From Desulfatiglans anilini DSM 4660 (GTDB lineage Bacteria; Desulfobacterota; DSM-4660; Desulfatiglandales; Desulfatiglandaceae): a DNA stretch of 59,635 nt. Under the pieces are notes generated by a model. That model did no database searches. It was not told the DNA's origin and saw only the letters and a list, made by a program, of their open reading frames with translations. The stretch is from NCBI RefSeq assembly GCF_000422285.1, contig NZ_AULM01000024.1, positions 1 to 59,635 on the forward strand. The letters run 5' to 3'. The position numbers and the translations under genes were made by a program. This document shows positions 44,924-56,066 of this stretch, piece after piece. Numbering within the stretch: position 1 is the stretch's first letter; every line of letters starts with the position of its first letter.

Positions 44924-46003
44924 ATGGAACGTTATTTGTTGATCGATGTCGGCGCAGGCACCATGGATGTGCTGTATTGGGATGCCGCACTCGATATTCA
45001 CTACAAGGCGGTGGTCAAATCACCCGTCCGGCGTCTGGCCGAGGAGGCGTCGGCCATCGAGGGGGACATCCTCCTGACCGGCTGTGAGATGGGCGGCGGA
45101 GCTCTTGGGAGCATTTTACGCGGCAAGGCCGATTCGGCCCGGGTGGTCATGACCACCGAGGCGGCTGCAACCCTCCATCACGACGTGGAGAAGGTCCGTT
45201 CCTGGGGAATCGAGGTCGTGGACGCAGCCCAAGCCTTGGAACGGATGAAAGATCCCGGTCTTAACCGGCTCGAACTGGCGGACGTCGACCCGGAGCGCAT
45301 CCGCAGGCTCATCGAAAGCTTCGGGGTGCCCTTCGCCTTCGATTGCGTCGGCCTCTGCGCCCAGGACCATGGCGTGGCCCCTCCGGGGGTGTCGCACCTC
45401 GACTTCCGGCACCACCTTTTCACGGAGATCCTGGACCGCAGTCCCTCCCCGTCCGCGCTTCTATACCGCGCGGAGGAAGTGCCGGCTGCCATGAACCGCT
45501 TGAAATCGCTTGCGGAATCCGCGCGGAAACTGCCGGTGGAAGAAGGGATCTACGTCATGGACAGCGGGATGGCGGCCATTCTGGGCGCTTCACGCGACCG
45601 TGCCGCCCTCGCTAAAGAAAGGGTCATGGTGCTGGACGTGGCCACCTCCCACACCGTGGGAGCCGCGCTCGAACGAGACGAAATCGCCGGATTTTTCGAG
45701 TATCATACGCGGGACATCACGGCCTCCAGTCTAGACCGTCTGCTGAAAGACCTGCCCGAAGGAAAACTCACCCACGAGGAAATCCTGCGCGAAGGCGGAC
45801 ACGGGGCGTATACCCGGCGGCGTTTCCCCTGGGAAGACGCACTGCCGATCATCGCAACAGGACCCAAACGCGCCCTGTTGAAGGATTCCCGGCTACCCAT
45901 CGTCTACGGCGCTCCTTTCGGGGACAACATGATGACCGGCTGCGGGGGGCTGCTCGAGGCCATCCGGCGCAGACAGGGGCTCGATCCGGCGGAGATTCTT
46001 TAA
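44924..46003 (+). CDS. DUF1786 family protein (ASKHA-like N terminus)
   Basis: 359 residues, ATG with GGAGG upstream. It matches the DUF1786 family, often labelled pyruvate formate-lyase activating enzyme-like without evidence; no radical-SAM CxxxCxxC cluster is present. The N-terminal YLLIDVGAGTMDVLYWD and the later VMVLDVATSHTVGAAL look like phosphate-binding loops of the actin/hexokinase fold. CQ-rich GLCAQDHGVAPPGVSHLDFRH and GAPFGDNMMTGCGGLLEA are other conserved-looking blocks. The function is unknown. It is probably co-transcribed with the MFS gene upstream. Confidence 0.8.
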   Translation: MERYLLIDVGAGTMDVLYWDAALDIHYKAVVKSPVRRLAEEASAIEGDILLTGCEMGGGALGSILRGKADSARVVMTTEAAATLHHDVEKVRSWGIEVVDAAQALERMKDPGLNRLELADVDPERIRRLIESFGVPFAFDCVGLCAQDHGVAPPGVSHLDFRHHLFTEILDRSPSPSALLYRAEEVPAAMNRLKSLAESARKLPVEEGIYVMDSGMAAILGASRDRAALAKERVMVLDVATSHTVGAALERDEIAGFFEYHTRDITASSLDRLLKDLPEGKLTHEEILREGGHGAYTRRRFPWEDALPIIATGPKRALLKDSRLPIVYGAPFGDNMMTGCGGLLEAIRRRQGLDPAEIL

Positions 46004-46163
46004 TCTCGCCCTGCCCCTTTTTTCTCGGAGGCACGTCCGGGAAAAGGCTTGTCCAAGAGCGGCGTCATGGGCATCCCCCGGCAAGCCCGGCCGCCCGGTT
46101 CTTCAAACGATGATGCATCGGTCCTGGAATCCACGAAATTGGAGGTGTGCGTGGCTATAAATA

Positions 46164-46172
46164 TGGTATAAT
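46164..46172 (+). promoter_or_regulatory. Extended -10 promoter upstream of the entericidin-like gene
   Basis: TGGTATAAT is a perfect extended -10 element (TGnTATAAT) for a sigma-70-type polymerase, in an AT-rich patch 120 bases before the small lipoprotein gene. No well-spaced -35 hexamer is evident, which extended -10 promoters tolerate. It may also drive ligA. Confidence 0.5.
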
Positions 46173-46291
46173 GGAAATTTGTTGAATTGCATCGCTCGCA
46201 GCAGCCTCGACCCACCCTGTCCTTCTTCTGGGTGAACAGACAGGGATACCGGGTCCGGCGATTATAAAGCAGATAGAAAGGAAGTCGTCAA

Positions 46292-48506
<2,215 letters not shown>

Positions 48507-48568
48507 ACATCCGGGTGAACCCCGTTCCTGGCGGCACCCTCGATCGGACCCGGGAAGAAGTCCGCTTG

Positions 48569-49468
48569 TCAGGACCGGCTGCGAGGCTCGATCTTGGCGG
48601 TCAGATAAAAGACGATGCCGAGGACCAGCAGGCCGCCGATCAGCAGAGCGAAGGTGACGGCGTCCTTTTCATCGATGGCCGCCACGAACAGCTTGCGGAT
48701 GAAGGCGACCAACGCCAGTTCGACAAAGACCTGGACACGGAAGCCGCCCCCCCGGAGATGCTCCACCTGGGTGTGGAGGAGTTCGATCATCATCCACAGG
48801 ATCAGGAGGGAGCCGAGGGCGCGGATGATGCCGGTCTCGAGGGTCTCCCGCAGGGCATAAAGGATGTCCGAGACCAGGAGCCCCGCCACCCCTGCAGACA
48901 TGAGCACCAGCCCCACCATGAGCACCAGATTCAGGCCGTGAAGCAGGCGTTCGGCCCAGCGCACCAGCCAGAGCTCCGCCCGGTGCGAGATGAACACCTT
49001 CTTGAGTTCGGCCTCCCGGTAGGAACTCGTCATGACGTCCAGACTGATGTCGAGGACCTTGTTCATGGTCTCCACCAGGTCCTGGCGGCGGGAGGTGTCC
49101 TGCACCTCGGCGACGAGGTGGCTGATGCAGAAGGTTCGGATGAAATTCATGGCCGCGTTGACGTAATGCCCATTCAGTCCGATCTTCACGTGGATCTTGC
49201 CGATCCGCTGCAGGCGAAGCAGGTACCGGTGATCGTAGTCCGCCGTCAGGAGGTCTCGAAACCAGCTCTTGATGGTGTATTTGCGTTTTGCGACAGCCGC
49301 ATCGGTGGTGAAGTAGGCCGCGGTCTGCGGAGTTTCCAGGAGAAAGGTGTAAAAATCCTCGGCCAGTTGATCTCCATACGGCAGCAAGATACCCGCAAGC
49401 TCCGCGAGATTTTTATCGTCGAGCGTCGAAAACCGGTAGTGCTTGCGAATGTCCTGCATATTTTCCAT
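48569..49468 (-). CDS. Sensor globin fused to a PsiE-like membrane domain
   Basis: 299 residues, ATG with GGAGG upstream. Residues 1-155 are a globin-coupled-sensor-type globin: LQRIGKIHVKIGLNGHYVNA contains the proximal haem ligand His93, and MNFIRTFCISHLV and the Tyr-rich first helix fit the fold. Residues 165-299 contain about four hydrophobic segments that resemble PsiE (phosphate-starvation-inducible membrane protein): SLLILWMMIELLHTQ followed by FVELALVAFIRKLFVA. The globin probably senses O2, CO or NO at the membrane; output through a PsiE-like domain is not described to my knowledge. It converges with ligA. Confidence 0.82.
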   Translation of the reverse strand: MENMQDIRKHYRFSTLDDKNLAELAGILLPYGDQLAEDFYTFLLETPQTAAYFTTDAAVAKRKYTIKSWFRDLLTADYDHRYLLRLQRIGKIHVKIGLNGHYVNAAMNFIRTFCISHLVAEVQDTSRRQDLVETMNKVLDISLDVMTSSYREAELKKVFISHRAELWLVRWAERLLHGLNLVLMVGLVLMSAGVAGLLVSDILYALRETLETGIIRALGSLLILWMMIELLHTQVEHLRGGGFRVQVFVELALVAFIRKLFVAAIDEKDAVTFALLIGGLLVLGIVFYLTAKIEPRSRS

Positions 49469-49557
49469 CAAGTGACCTCCAACTCGGGAGCGGCTTGTCG
49501 AAAACGAGACGATCATCCACCCTGTGGATTCTACTTGCCTTTTTGCCGATGTCAACC

Positions 49558-49590
49558 AAAAGGCCGTTCGGGACCGTCGAACGGCCTTTT
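49558..49590. terminator. Intrinsic-terminator-like hairpin in a divergent intergenic region
   Basis: A perfect 13-bp inverted repeat, AAAAGGCCGTTCG and CGAACGGCCTTTT, with a seven-base loop. Because both arms end in A4/T4, it has the shape of a short bidirectional terminator. It sits in a 349-base region between the divergent globin-PsiE gene and a lipoprotein gene, upstream of both, so it may be an attenuator or shield the two promoters from each other. I see no gene in the rest of that region. Confidence 0.7.
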
Positions 49591-49817
49591 GCGGCGAGAG
49601 TGACAGGGGCCTGGAATGCGCCGGAAAAGATCCCCTGGAAACATCGGACGGCGCGTCGCCGCATCCGGACGGCTCTTGTCAAGTCCATCCTGATCACGGA
49701 TCTTTCAGGAGGCGAGCCGTTTTTTCAGCATGATCCGACCTCCCGGGCCGGCCGTCCTCATGGAACCGGCCGTCTTTCAACAGCATGCATTGTCCAGAAC
49801 AACGAAAGTCCTCCGTC

Positions 49818-50354
49818 ATGAAGGACCGCTCTTTCAAAAGACACACCATCAGGAGGGTGCTGGCCGGCATCGCTGCAGCGGCATGGCTGATCCTGTTCTC
49901 AGGCTGCTCCGAGGACGAGCGGCTGAAGCGGGAGATCCGTGAGGATGCCAGGGCCGGACGCTTCGATGAGGCCGTCGCGAAGGCGCGCGACTACTTTGCG
50001 GCGGACAAGCTCACCCTCATGGTCTTGCTCGAAACCATCGCCATCGAGCGCAATCGCGCCGAGAAAGCAACCTACCGGCATCACCTCGCTCTCGAAGCAG
50101 TGGAGTGGGAAAAGACGGACTCCGGGATCTCCCTTTCGGGCGGGATACGCAATTCCGGGGACCGGACCCTGACCGGTTACGGCATCAAGGTGACCCTGCT
50201 GCAGAACATCGAACGGAAGGAGACCTTTTTCTTCTCTCGAATCAAACAAATACCCGCCGGGGGTCTCGGCGTCTTCCGCTACGAAAGAAAAACCCAGGCG
50301 CCGTTTGATCACGTGCTGCTCGAAATTCATGATTTCGGGATCGAAGACGACTGA
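49818..50354 (+). CDS. Lipoprotein with FxLYD-like C-terminal domain
   Basis: 178 residues. A signal peptide ends in ILFSGC. A helical, charged segment (DERLKREIREDARAGRFDEAVAKARDY) comes next, TPR-like in pattern. From residue 95 a beta-rich region follows: GISLSGGIRNSGDRTLTGYGIKVTLL, typical of FxLYD/DUF3426-type domains found in cell-surface proteins. It probably lies at the periplasmic face of a membrane. The function is unknown. Confidence 0.72.
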   Translation: MKDRSFKRHTIRRVLAGIAAAAWLILFSGCSEDERLKREIREDARAGRFDEAVAKARDYFAADKLTLMVLLETIAIERNRAEKATYRHHLALEAVEWEKTDSGISLSGGIRNSGDRTLTGYGIKVTLLQNIERKETFFFSRIKQIPAGGLGVFRYERKTQAPFDHVLLEIHDFGIEDD

Positions 50355-50523
50355 TCCCTCTTTCTTTCCGCTTGACAGGGGACAAGCCCCTGCTTCATCT
50401 TGTCACCTGACACATCCGGCCGGAAAAGGATCCCGCCCCGCCAAACCCGTTCCCGTCCTCTCCAGATCATGTCAGCCGCGCGGATAGCTGGAGGAACGGC
50501 AGCGCACCAAGGAGGACTCCGAG

Positions 50524-51609
50524 ATGAAAAAAAATCCCCTGCGCCACGGCATTCTGACGCTGTTATCGGCCGCGCTGTTTTTGATTGCGGCAACCCCGGT
50601 CTCGGCGGAAAAAGCCGAATACAGCATGGTGATCGCCCATCTGTATCCTGCCGACATGGAAAGCAACGAGGTGCATCCAGCCCTCGTCCGCTTCGCCGAT
50701 ATCGTCCAGACCCAGACCGGCGGCGCCGTGGAGGTCAAGATCTTCGGGGCCATGCAGTTGGGAACCGAGATCGAATACACCGCCAAGGCTCAACAGGGGA
50801 AAACCGTGCAGGCCGCCGTCCTCTCCTCAGGCGCCTTTTCCTCTTTCTTCCGAAAATACCAGGTGATTACAACGCCCTTCCTTTTCGACGATTACAACAC
50901 CGCCTGGGCCTTTTTCGACAGTGAATGGTATGCGGGCTTCATGGACGAGATGCGGAAGGCGACCGGTCTGCGCTGGCTGGGGACCTTCGATGAAGGTGGC
51001 GGGTTCGTGGCCTTCACCAACGACAAGCGGCTCATCAAAACGCCTGAAGACATGAAAGGCTTGAGGATCCGCGTCGAGGAAAACCCCGCGCACATCGCCG
51101 TCATGGAATCGCTCGGCGCCAAGGCCGTCCCGCTCGAGTGGGGGCAAGTCCCCACCGCCCTTCAGACCGGGGTCGCCGACGGCCAGTTCAACGCGCCTGG
51201 GCTCAACACCGCGATGCGCTTTTGGGACACGTGCAAATACACCACCTGGACGGGCCACATCTACAATACGGGCAACTGGGTGGTCAACGACGAGTGGTTC
51301 AAGAATCTGCCGGAAACCTATCAGCAGATCATCCTGCGCGCCGCCCGCCAGGCCGTCGTCTATGCCCGCGGGGTCGCGGCACACCTTTGCTACCTCGGCT
51401 GGAAGGAAGGCACCCGGAAGTACAAGGACCATTACATCCCGAGCAGTCAGGAAAAAGAGGCCTTCAAGAAACTCATGCGGCCGGCCTTTTTCACCTGGGC
51501 GACGAAGGATTTCGGTCTCGCCCCGGAGCTGCTCAACGAGGTCTGGACCACGGTAGACGGCATCAGCAAAGGACTTGACCAGGAATATCATGACAAGTGG
51601 GGCCGTTAG
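50524..51609 (+). CDS. dctP: TRAP transporter substrate-binding protein DctP (system 1)
   Basis: 361 residues. A signal peptide (LTLLSAALFLIAATPVSA) precedes a DctP/TAXI-type fold: FADIVQTQTGGAVEVKIFGAMQLGTE is the typical first-domain block, and GLRIRVEENPAHIAVMESLGAKAVPL contains the conserved Arg that binds the substrate carboxylate. ATG with AAGGAGG upstream. It binds an organic acid in the periplasm and passes it to the DctQM membrane pair encoded immediately downstream. The ligand is unknown. System 1 is on the plus strand and faces a second TRAP operon on the minus strand. Confidence 0.92.
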   Translation: MKKNPLRHGILTLLSAALFLIAATPVSAEKAEYSMVIAHLYPADMESNEVHPALVRFADIVQTQTGGAVEVKIFGAMQLGTEIEYTAKAQQGKTVQAAVLSSGAFSSFFRKYQVITTPFLFDDYNTAWAFFDSEWYAGFMDEMRKATGLRWLGTFDEGGGFVAFTNDKRLIKTPEDMKGLRIRVEENPAHIAVMESLGAKAVPLEWGQVPTALQTGVADGQFNAPGLNTAMRFWDTCKYTTWTGHIYNTGNWVVNDEWFKNLPETYQQIILRAARQAVVYARGVAAHLCYLGWKEGTRKYKDHYIPSSQEKEAFKKLMRPAFFTWATKDFGLAPELLNEVWTTVDGISKGLDQEYHDKWGR

Positions 51610-51629
51610 CAGGCCCCATCCCCGCCGCC

Positions 51630-52133
51630 ATGGACCTGATCGTCTCCTTCAGCGATAAACTGAACGGCATCGTGCTTCGCCTCTGCGGAGCCATGGTGGC
51701 GGTGCTCCTCGCCATCAATGTCTACGGGGTCTTCTTCCGTTATGCGCTGAACGACCCCCTGCCCTGGCCCCTGCCTGTTTCGCGCATCCTGCTCGTCTGG
51801 ATCGCGCTCCTCGGAATCAGCGTCGCCCTCAAGGCGGGTGAACATGTCGCCGTCGAAGGGGTCGTTCGCTCCCTGCCCGCGCAATATGAAAAAACCATCC
51901 GGCTGGCCGGCTATGCGGCCACAGGGATCTGGCTCGCGGTGGTCCTGTGGCAGGGATGGCTCGCCACCGTCGCGGCCGACCAGATGATGATGATCTCGGC
52001 GAAGCTCCAAATCTCTTTCAAATGGCGGCTGGCGGCCGTGCCGGCCAGCGCCGCCGTCCAGCTCGTCCATATTCTCGCCTGCCCTGCGATCATCCAGGCC
52101 GCCATGGAGCAAAGAGCTGAGGAACTTCCATGA
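51630..52133 (+). CDS. dctQ: TRAP transporter small permease DctQ (system 1)
   Basis: 167 residues, four hydrophobic segments. The DctQ pattern is clear: LLAINVYGVFFRYALNDPLPWPLPVSRILLVWIALLG, followed by HVAVEGVVRSLP. It pairs with the large subunit to form the Na+-coupled inner-membrane translocator. The ATG has no ribosome site; a GTG 11 codons earlier overlapping the DctP stop is possible. It overlaps the DctM gene by four bases (ATGA). Confidence 0.88.
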   Translation: MDLIVSFSDKLNGIVLRLCGAMVAVLLAINVYGVFFRYALNDPLPWPLPVSRILLVWIALLGISVALKAGEHVAVEGVVRSLPAQYEKTIRLAGYAATGIWLAVVLWQGWLATVAADQMMMISAKLQISFKWRLAAVPASAAVQLVHILACPAIIQAAMEQRAEELP

Positions 52134-53413
52134 CGACCGTCCTCATCGCCTTCATCCTTCTCCTGATTCTGGCCGTCCCGATCGGTTATATCATGGGCAT
52201 CTCGTCCCTGATCGGGCTCTTCCAGATGGGCGGCTGGGAATACCTGGAGCCTGTGGCCGTATCGCTCCATTCCGGCACATCCGGATACATCCTCGTCTCG
52301 ATCCCTTTCTTCGTCCTTACGGCGGAGATCCTGAATCAATCCGGCATGACCACCAGGCTCGTGGCCTTCGCCGACAGCCTTTTCGGGCACCTGCGAGGCG
52401 GGCTGAGCCATGTCAACATCTTCGTCAGCATCCTGTTCGCCGGTCTGACCGGCACCGCGATCACCGATACCGTAGCCGTAGGCGGCATTCTCATCCCGGC
52501 CATGAAAAAACAGGGGTATACCGCCGGCTATGCCGCAGCTGTCACCGCCGCCTCGTCGGTCATCGGACCGATCATACCCCCGAGCGTCGTGATGGTGATC
52601 TACGCGAGCATCCTGAGGCTTTCCGTCCCGGCCCTCTTCGCTGCGGCCCTCATCCCCGGGCTCCTTTGCGGCCTGGGCCTGCTGGCCCAAAGCTGGGTCC
52701 TGAGCACGCGGCGGAAATACCCGAAATCGAACCGCGCCGCCCTCGGGACGGTAGCCCGTGCAGCCATCCAAGCCACACCGCCCATGGGCGTGGGGCTTTT
52801 CATCCTCGGCTGCATCCTTTTCGGCATCACGGATGTCTCGGAGGCCGCCGCCGGCGGCGCTCTCTATGCGATCCTTCTCGGCTGGATGGGGTATCGGAGC
52901 CTCGGTCTGCGGGAGATCTGGCAGTCGATGCTGAACACCGTCGTACTCTCGGGGATGATCTTCCTGCTCATCGGGGCCGCCGCGGCCCTGGGCTGGTTCA
53001 TCACGCTGTCGGGTGTCGTGGAAGAGACCGGCAAATGGGTGGCTTCATTGGACGCCAGCCCCTATATCATTCTGACGCTCGTGGACGCGGTCGTTCTGAT
53101 CGCCGGCATGTTCATCGACGTCATCCCCGCCGCTCTAGTGCTGGGTCCGGTGCTTTCACCCGCCATGACCCAGCTCGGCGTCGATCCGATCCATTTCGCG
53201 ATGGTCATGATGGTCGGGTTGAATATCGGCAACACCACGCCTCCCATGGGAATGAGCCTGATGACCGCCTCGCGCATCGCCCGCATCCCCTATGAAGCCT
53301 GCTTGAAGGACGCCGGCTGGTTCATCTGCGCGGAGATAGGCATCCTGCTGCTCGTGACCTACCTCCCGGTTCTTTCCCTTTGGCTGCCGCAGCTACTGGG
53401 CTACACGAACTAG
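52130..53413 (+). CDS. dctM: TRAP transporter large permease DctM (system 1)
   Basis: 427 residues, about twelve hydrophobic segments. DctM features include the early LLILAVPIGYIMGISSLIGL, SIPFFVLTAEILNQSGM, GGLSHVNIFVSILFAGLTGTAITDTVAVG and SSVIGPIIPPSVVMVIY, and late LNIGNTTPPMGMSL. It forms the elevator-type transport channel for the acid captured by DctP. It converges on the response-regulator gene, which starts two bases after its stop on the other strand. Confidence 0.93.
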   Translation: MTTVLIAFILLLILAVPIGYIMGISSLIGLFQMGGWEYLEPVAVSLHSGTSGYILVSIPFFVLTAEILNQSGMTTRLVAFADSLFGHLRGGLSHVNIFVSILFAGLTGTAITDTVAVGGILIPAMKKQGYTAGYAAAVTAASSVIGPIIPPSVVMVIYASILRLSVPALFAAALIPGLLCGLGLLAQSWVLSTRRKYPKSNRAALGTVARAAIQATPPMGVGLFILGCILFGITDVSEAAAGGALYAILLGWMGYRSLGLREIWQSMLNTVVLSGMIFLLIGAAAALGWFITLSGVVEETGKWVASLDASPYIILTLVDAVVLIAGMFIDVIPAALVLGPVLSPAMTQLGVDPIHFAMVMMVGLNIGNTTPPMGMSLMTASRIARIPYEACLKDAGWFICAEIGILLLVTYLPVLSLWLPQLLGYTN

Positions 53414-53414
53414 A

Positions 53415-53927
53415 TCAATAAGAGATGCGTTTCTCGATGAAATCCTTGTGCTCCTTTTTCCACTCCTCTCCGAACTTCCTCTCGTAATAGGAACCCAGCC
53501 TCTCGAGCCAGCGCCACCAGGGGCTCCGGCCCCTTTCCCGGGCCTCGAGGACATCCTCCAAAAACAATTGGATGTCGTTCAGTTTTTCCTTGGGGACATA
53601 GGAAGCCGCCCCCTCATGCAGAGACTTCAGGGTATTTTCGGGAGACAAGGCGTGCGCTGTGAGCATTACCGCCGGCACCCCCCTGCTTCGGGCGATTTGA
53701 AGCAGATTGAAGCCATCCACGCCCATGATGTCCAGGACCGCGAGGTCGTAATGCCTGGTATTGAGCAGCTCCGCCGCTTCATCGAAAGTGGAAGCGGCCG
53801 TGATGGAACACATGGGAAGCAGGTCCTCGAGGCTATCGAGCACATCCGGTTCATCATCTACGATAAGGACCTTCTTCCCTTCCAGCCGAGATAGCGCGGC
53901 GCCTTTCTCAGATCCCTTTTTAGCCAT
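53415..53927 (-). CDS. Single-domain response regulator
   Basis: 170 residues. A receiver domain with the acidic pocket (VDDE, residues 23-26), phospho-acceptor Asp66 in AVLDIMG, Thr in MLTAHA, and Lys in VPKEKL. After the domain there is only a basic/aromatic C-terminal tail of about 45 residues (WWRWLERLGSYYERKFGEEW), with no DNA-binding domain. It is sandwiched between two TRAP operons, and no histidine kinase is nearby. It may control the transporters post-translationally or belong to a phosphorelay elsewhere. Upstream it abuts the second DctM gene by about 70 bases. Confidence 0.88.
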   Translation of the reverse strand: MAKKGSEKGAALSRLEGKKVLIVDDEPDVLDSLEDLLPMCSITAASTFDEAAELLNTRHYDLAVLDIMGVDGFNLLQIARSRGVPAVMLTAHALSPENTLKSLHEGAASYVPKEKLNDIQLFLEDVLEARERGRSPWWRWLERLGSYYERKFGEEWKKEHKDFIEKRISY

Positions 53928-53999
53928 AGGTTCATCTCCCTAATAAGGATACGCTCTTGCGGACAAAAAACGGCGGCCCGAAAAGCCCTCGCACGCACC

Positions 54000-55304
54000 C
54001 TACTCGATCAATTCCGGCAGAAACGTCGCAATGGAGGGAAACGCGATGATCGCCGCGGTCCCTACGATAAGAGCCAACAAAAAAGGAACCGAGCCCCTGA
54101 AAATCGTCATCAGCGGGACGTCCCCGGCGATACCCCGCACAATGTAGACGCATATTCCCACCGGCGGGGTGATGGTGCCCATGTGCGTGACGAGCACGAT
54201 GACAATCCCGAACCAGATGGGGTCATATCCCAGATTCACCACGATCGGGTAAAAGATGGGAATCGTCAACATGATGAGCGCCATCGAGTCGATGAAGAAG
54301 CCCCCGATCAGAAAGATGAGGCATATCAAAGCCATGATCGCCCATGGAGGCCAGTGGATCATCCCGACGGAACTGGCCAGATCCATCGGGATGCGGGTCA
54401 GGGCCAGGAAGTGTCCGAAGACGGTAGCCCCGGCGATCAGCATGATGACCATGCAGGAGATCTTCAAGGTCCCGTAAACGGCGTTCAAGAAATTCTCCCA
54501 TGAAAGCTTTCTCTGCGCCACCACGATGGTGAGGATCAGCATCGCCCCCACAGCCCCTGATTTCGTGGGCGTGAACAGCCCCATGACGAGGCCTCCCATC
54601 ACGAATGCGAAGACGGCGATCGTTTCCCAAAGGTGCCGCAGGGAATACAGCATTTCCTTCAGGCTGAATTTCTCTCCTTTGGGGCCCTGCTCCGGCTTCC
54701 ACAGGCAGTAGATCCAGATGGCGACCATGAAGAGAACCGTGATGAATATGCCGGGTACGATACCGGCGATGAACAGGCTCCCGATGGACTGTTCGGTCAG
54801 GATACCGTAGATGATGAGGACCACGCTCGGGGGGATCAGGGAGCCCAACCCCCCGCCCGAGGCCACGGAGCCGGTCGCGAGTTGCCCTCCGTAGTCGTAC
54901 CGCTTCATCTCGGGCAATCCGATGGTCCCCATGGTGGCCGACGTGGCGGTAGCCGATCCGCAGACGGCCCCGAAGGCCGCGCAGGCCATGACCGTGGCCA
55001 TGGCCAGTCCTCCCCGGACCCGCCCGATGAATTTATAGGCCACGTCGTACAAGTGGCGGCTGACACCGGCATAAAAGGCGATGTAACCCATGAAGACGAA
55101 AAGAGGGATCAGGGTCAGGCCGTAGGATGAAAATACGCTGAAAACGTCCACGGCCAGGAGCTTCATGCCCGCCCTCAGGTTCGTCAAATAGCTGTACCCG
55201 AGGAACCCCACGATGGCCATGACGTAGGCGACCGCCATTCTCGTAAAAAAAAGCACCAGCAGGAGCACGATGCCGATGATGCCAACAAGCGTAAAATCAC
55301 TCAT
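54000..55304 (-). CDS. dctM: TRAP transporter large permease DctM (system 2)
   Basis: 434 residues, about twelve hydrophobic segments, with the DctM markers FLGYSYLTNLRAGMKLL, GLTLIPLFVFMGYIAFYAGVS, RGGLAMATVMACAAFGAVCGS, SGGGLGSLIPPSVVLIIYG, and HMGTITPPVGICVYI. It overlaps the DctQ gene upstream by eight bases. It clearly differs from the DctM of system 1, so the two operons are not recent duplicates and probably serve different acids. Confidence 0.93.
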   Translation of the reverse strand: MSDFTLVGIIGIVLLLVLFFTRMAVAYVMAIVGFLGYSYLTNLRAGMKLLAVDVFSVFSSYGLTLIPLFVFMGYIAFYAGVSRHLYDVAYKFIGRVRGGLAMATVMACAAFGAVCGSATATSATMGTIGLPEMKRYDYGGQLATGSVASGGGLGSLIPPSVVLIIYGILTEQSIGSLFIAGIVPGIFITVLFMVAIWIYCLWKPEQGPKGEKFSLKEMLYSLRHLWETIAVFAFVMGGLVMGLFTPTKSGAVGAMLILTIVVAQRKLSWENFLNAVYGTLKISCMVIMLIAGATVFGHFLALTRIPMDLASSVGMIHWPPWAIMALICLIFLIGGFFIDSMALIMLTIPIFYPIVVNLGYDPIWFGIVIVLVTHMGTITPPVGICVYIVRGIAGDVPLMTIFRGSVPFLLALIVGTAAIIAFPSIATFLPELIE

Positions 55305-55773
55305 CCCGATCGCCTCCCCTCACATACACCAGGAATTCAATGAACATGATCAACGCCAGATTGAGGCAGGCGAAGGACACTCCGTAAATGAGATAAAACG
55401 TGGGAAATTGAAGAGTCGGGGAGACTTGGCCGGCCTGCCCCATCTCTCGGGCATAAAGGAAGCATTGCCAGGCGACAAGGCAGAAGAACAGCGTCGTGAT
55501 CAAGGTCACTAGGCAATCGTTGATTCCTTTGACCCGTTTGGGAAACCGCATATAAAGCAGATCCACCCCCACATGGCCTTTCTCGATCTCCGTATAGGGC
55601 AGCGCAAAAGACAGCAGCAAAAAAGCCATCATACCGACGAGTTCCTCCGAGCCCAACAGAGGGTGCCCGAACAGACTGCCCACGACATCCGCGCACGTGA
55701 GAAGCATCATCCCCAAAAGGCAGATCCCCCCCAACTTCACCAGAAAATCCGAAAGCGCTTTTGCGATCTTCAT
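55297..55773 (-). CDS. dctQ: TRAP transporter small permease DctQ (system 2)
   Basis: 158 residues, four hydrophobic segments. The DctQ pattern LLTCADVVGSLFGHPLLGSEELVGMMAFLLLSFALPYTEIEKGHVGVDLL is evident across the first two helices, with GHVGVDLL the characteristic loop. It pairs with the DctM encoded immediately downstream. About 290 bases containing a palindromic repeat separate it from the DctP gene upstream on the same strand. Confidence 0.88.
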   Translation of the reverse strand: MKIAKALSDFLVKLGGICLLGMMLLTCADVVGSLFGHPLLGSEELVGMMAFLLLSFALPYTEIEKGHVGVDLLYMRFPKRVKGINDCLVTLITTLFFCLVAWQCFLYAREMGQAGQVSPTLQFPTFYLIYGVSFACLNLALIMFIEFLVYVRGGDRDE

Positions 55774-55844
55774 CTACCGCGCTCCTGACTTGTGGGGGAT
55801 CGGGAAAAAAATTGCTCGATCCCTCACAATGGTTGCCGTTCAGA

Positions 55845-55990
55845 TTTCAATGCATTTCCATCCCGGAATGGTCTTCCTTACCGATCTGGGCCTCCACCTG
55901 TACGTCTGTGCGGGGCGACCTGCAGGCCGCCCCGCACAGACGCTTGGTTCCCCGACAGGGGTCATACCACGACCCGCACCGAAGGGGTGG
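55845..55990. repeat. Palindromic intergenic repeat, copy D (core 55,903-55,942)
   Basis: A 40-bp near-perfect palindrome, CGTCTGTGCGGGGCGACC mirrored through TGCA to its complement with one mismatch, shares the GCGACCTGCAGG centre with the other copies. The left flank (CATTTCCATCCCGGAATGGT) resembles their terminal TTTCCATCCGGAAATG. The right terminal repeat is not clear. It lies between the DctP and DctQ genes of TRAP system 2, inside what should be one operon, so its RNA would form a very stable hairpin there. Confidence 0.8.
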
Positions 55991-56066
55991 GACTGCGCAC
56001 CCGGAGGATGAGAAGAAAAAAACCTCCCTGCAAATATTCCTCCGATCGTACCTCATTCAGCTGAAT

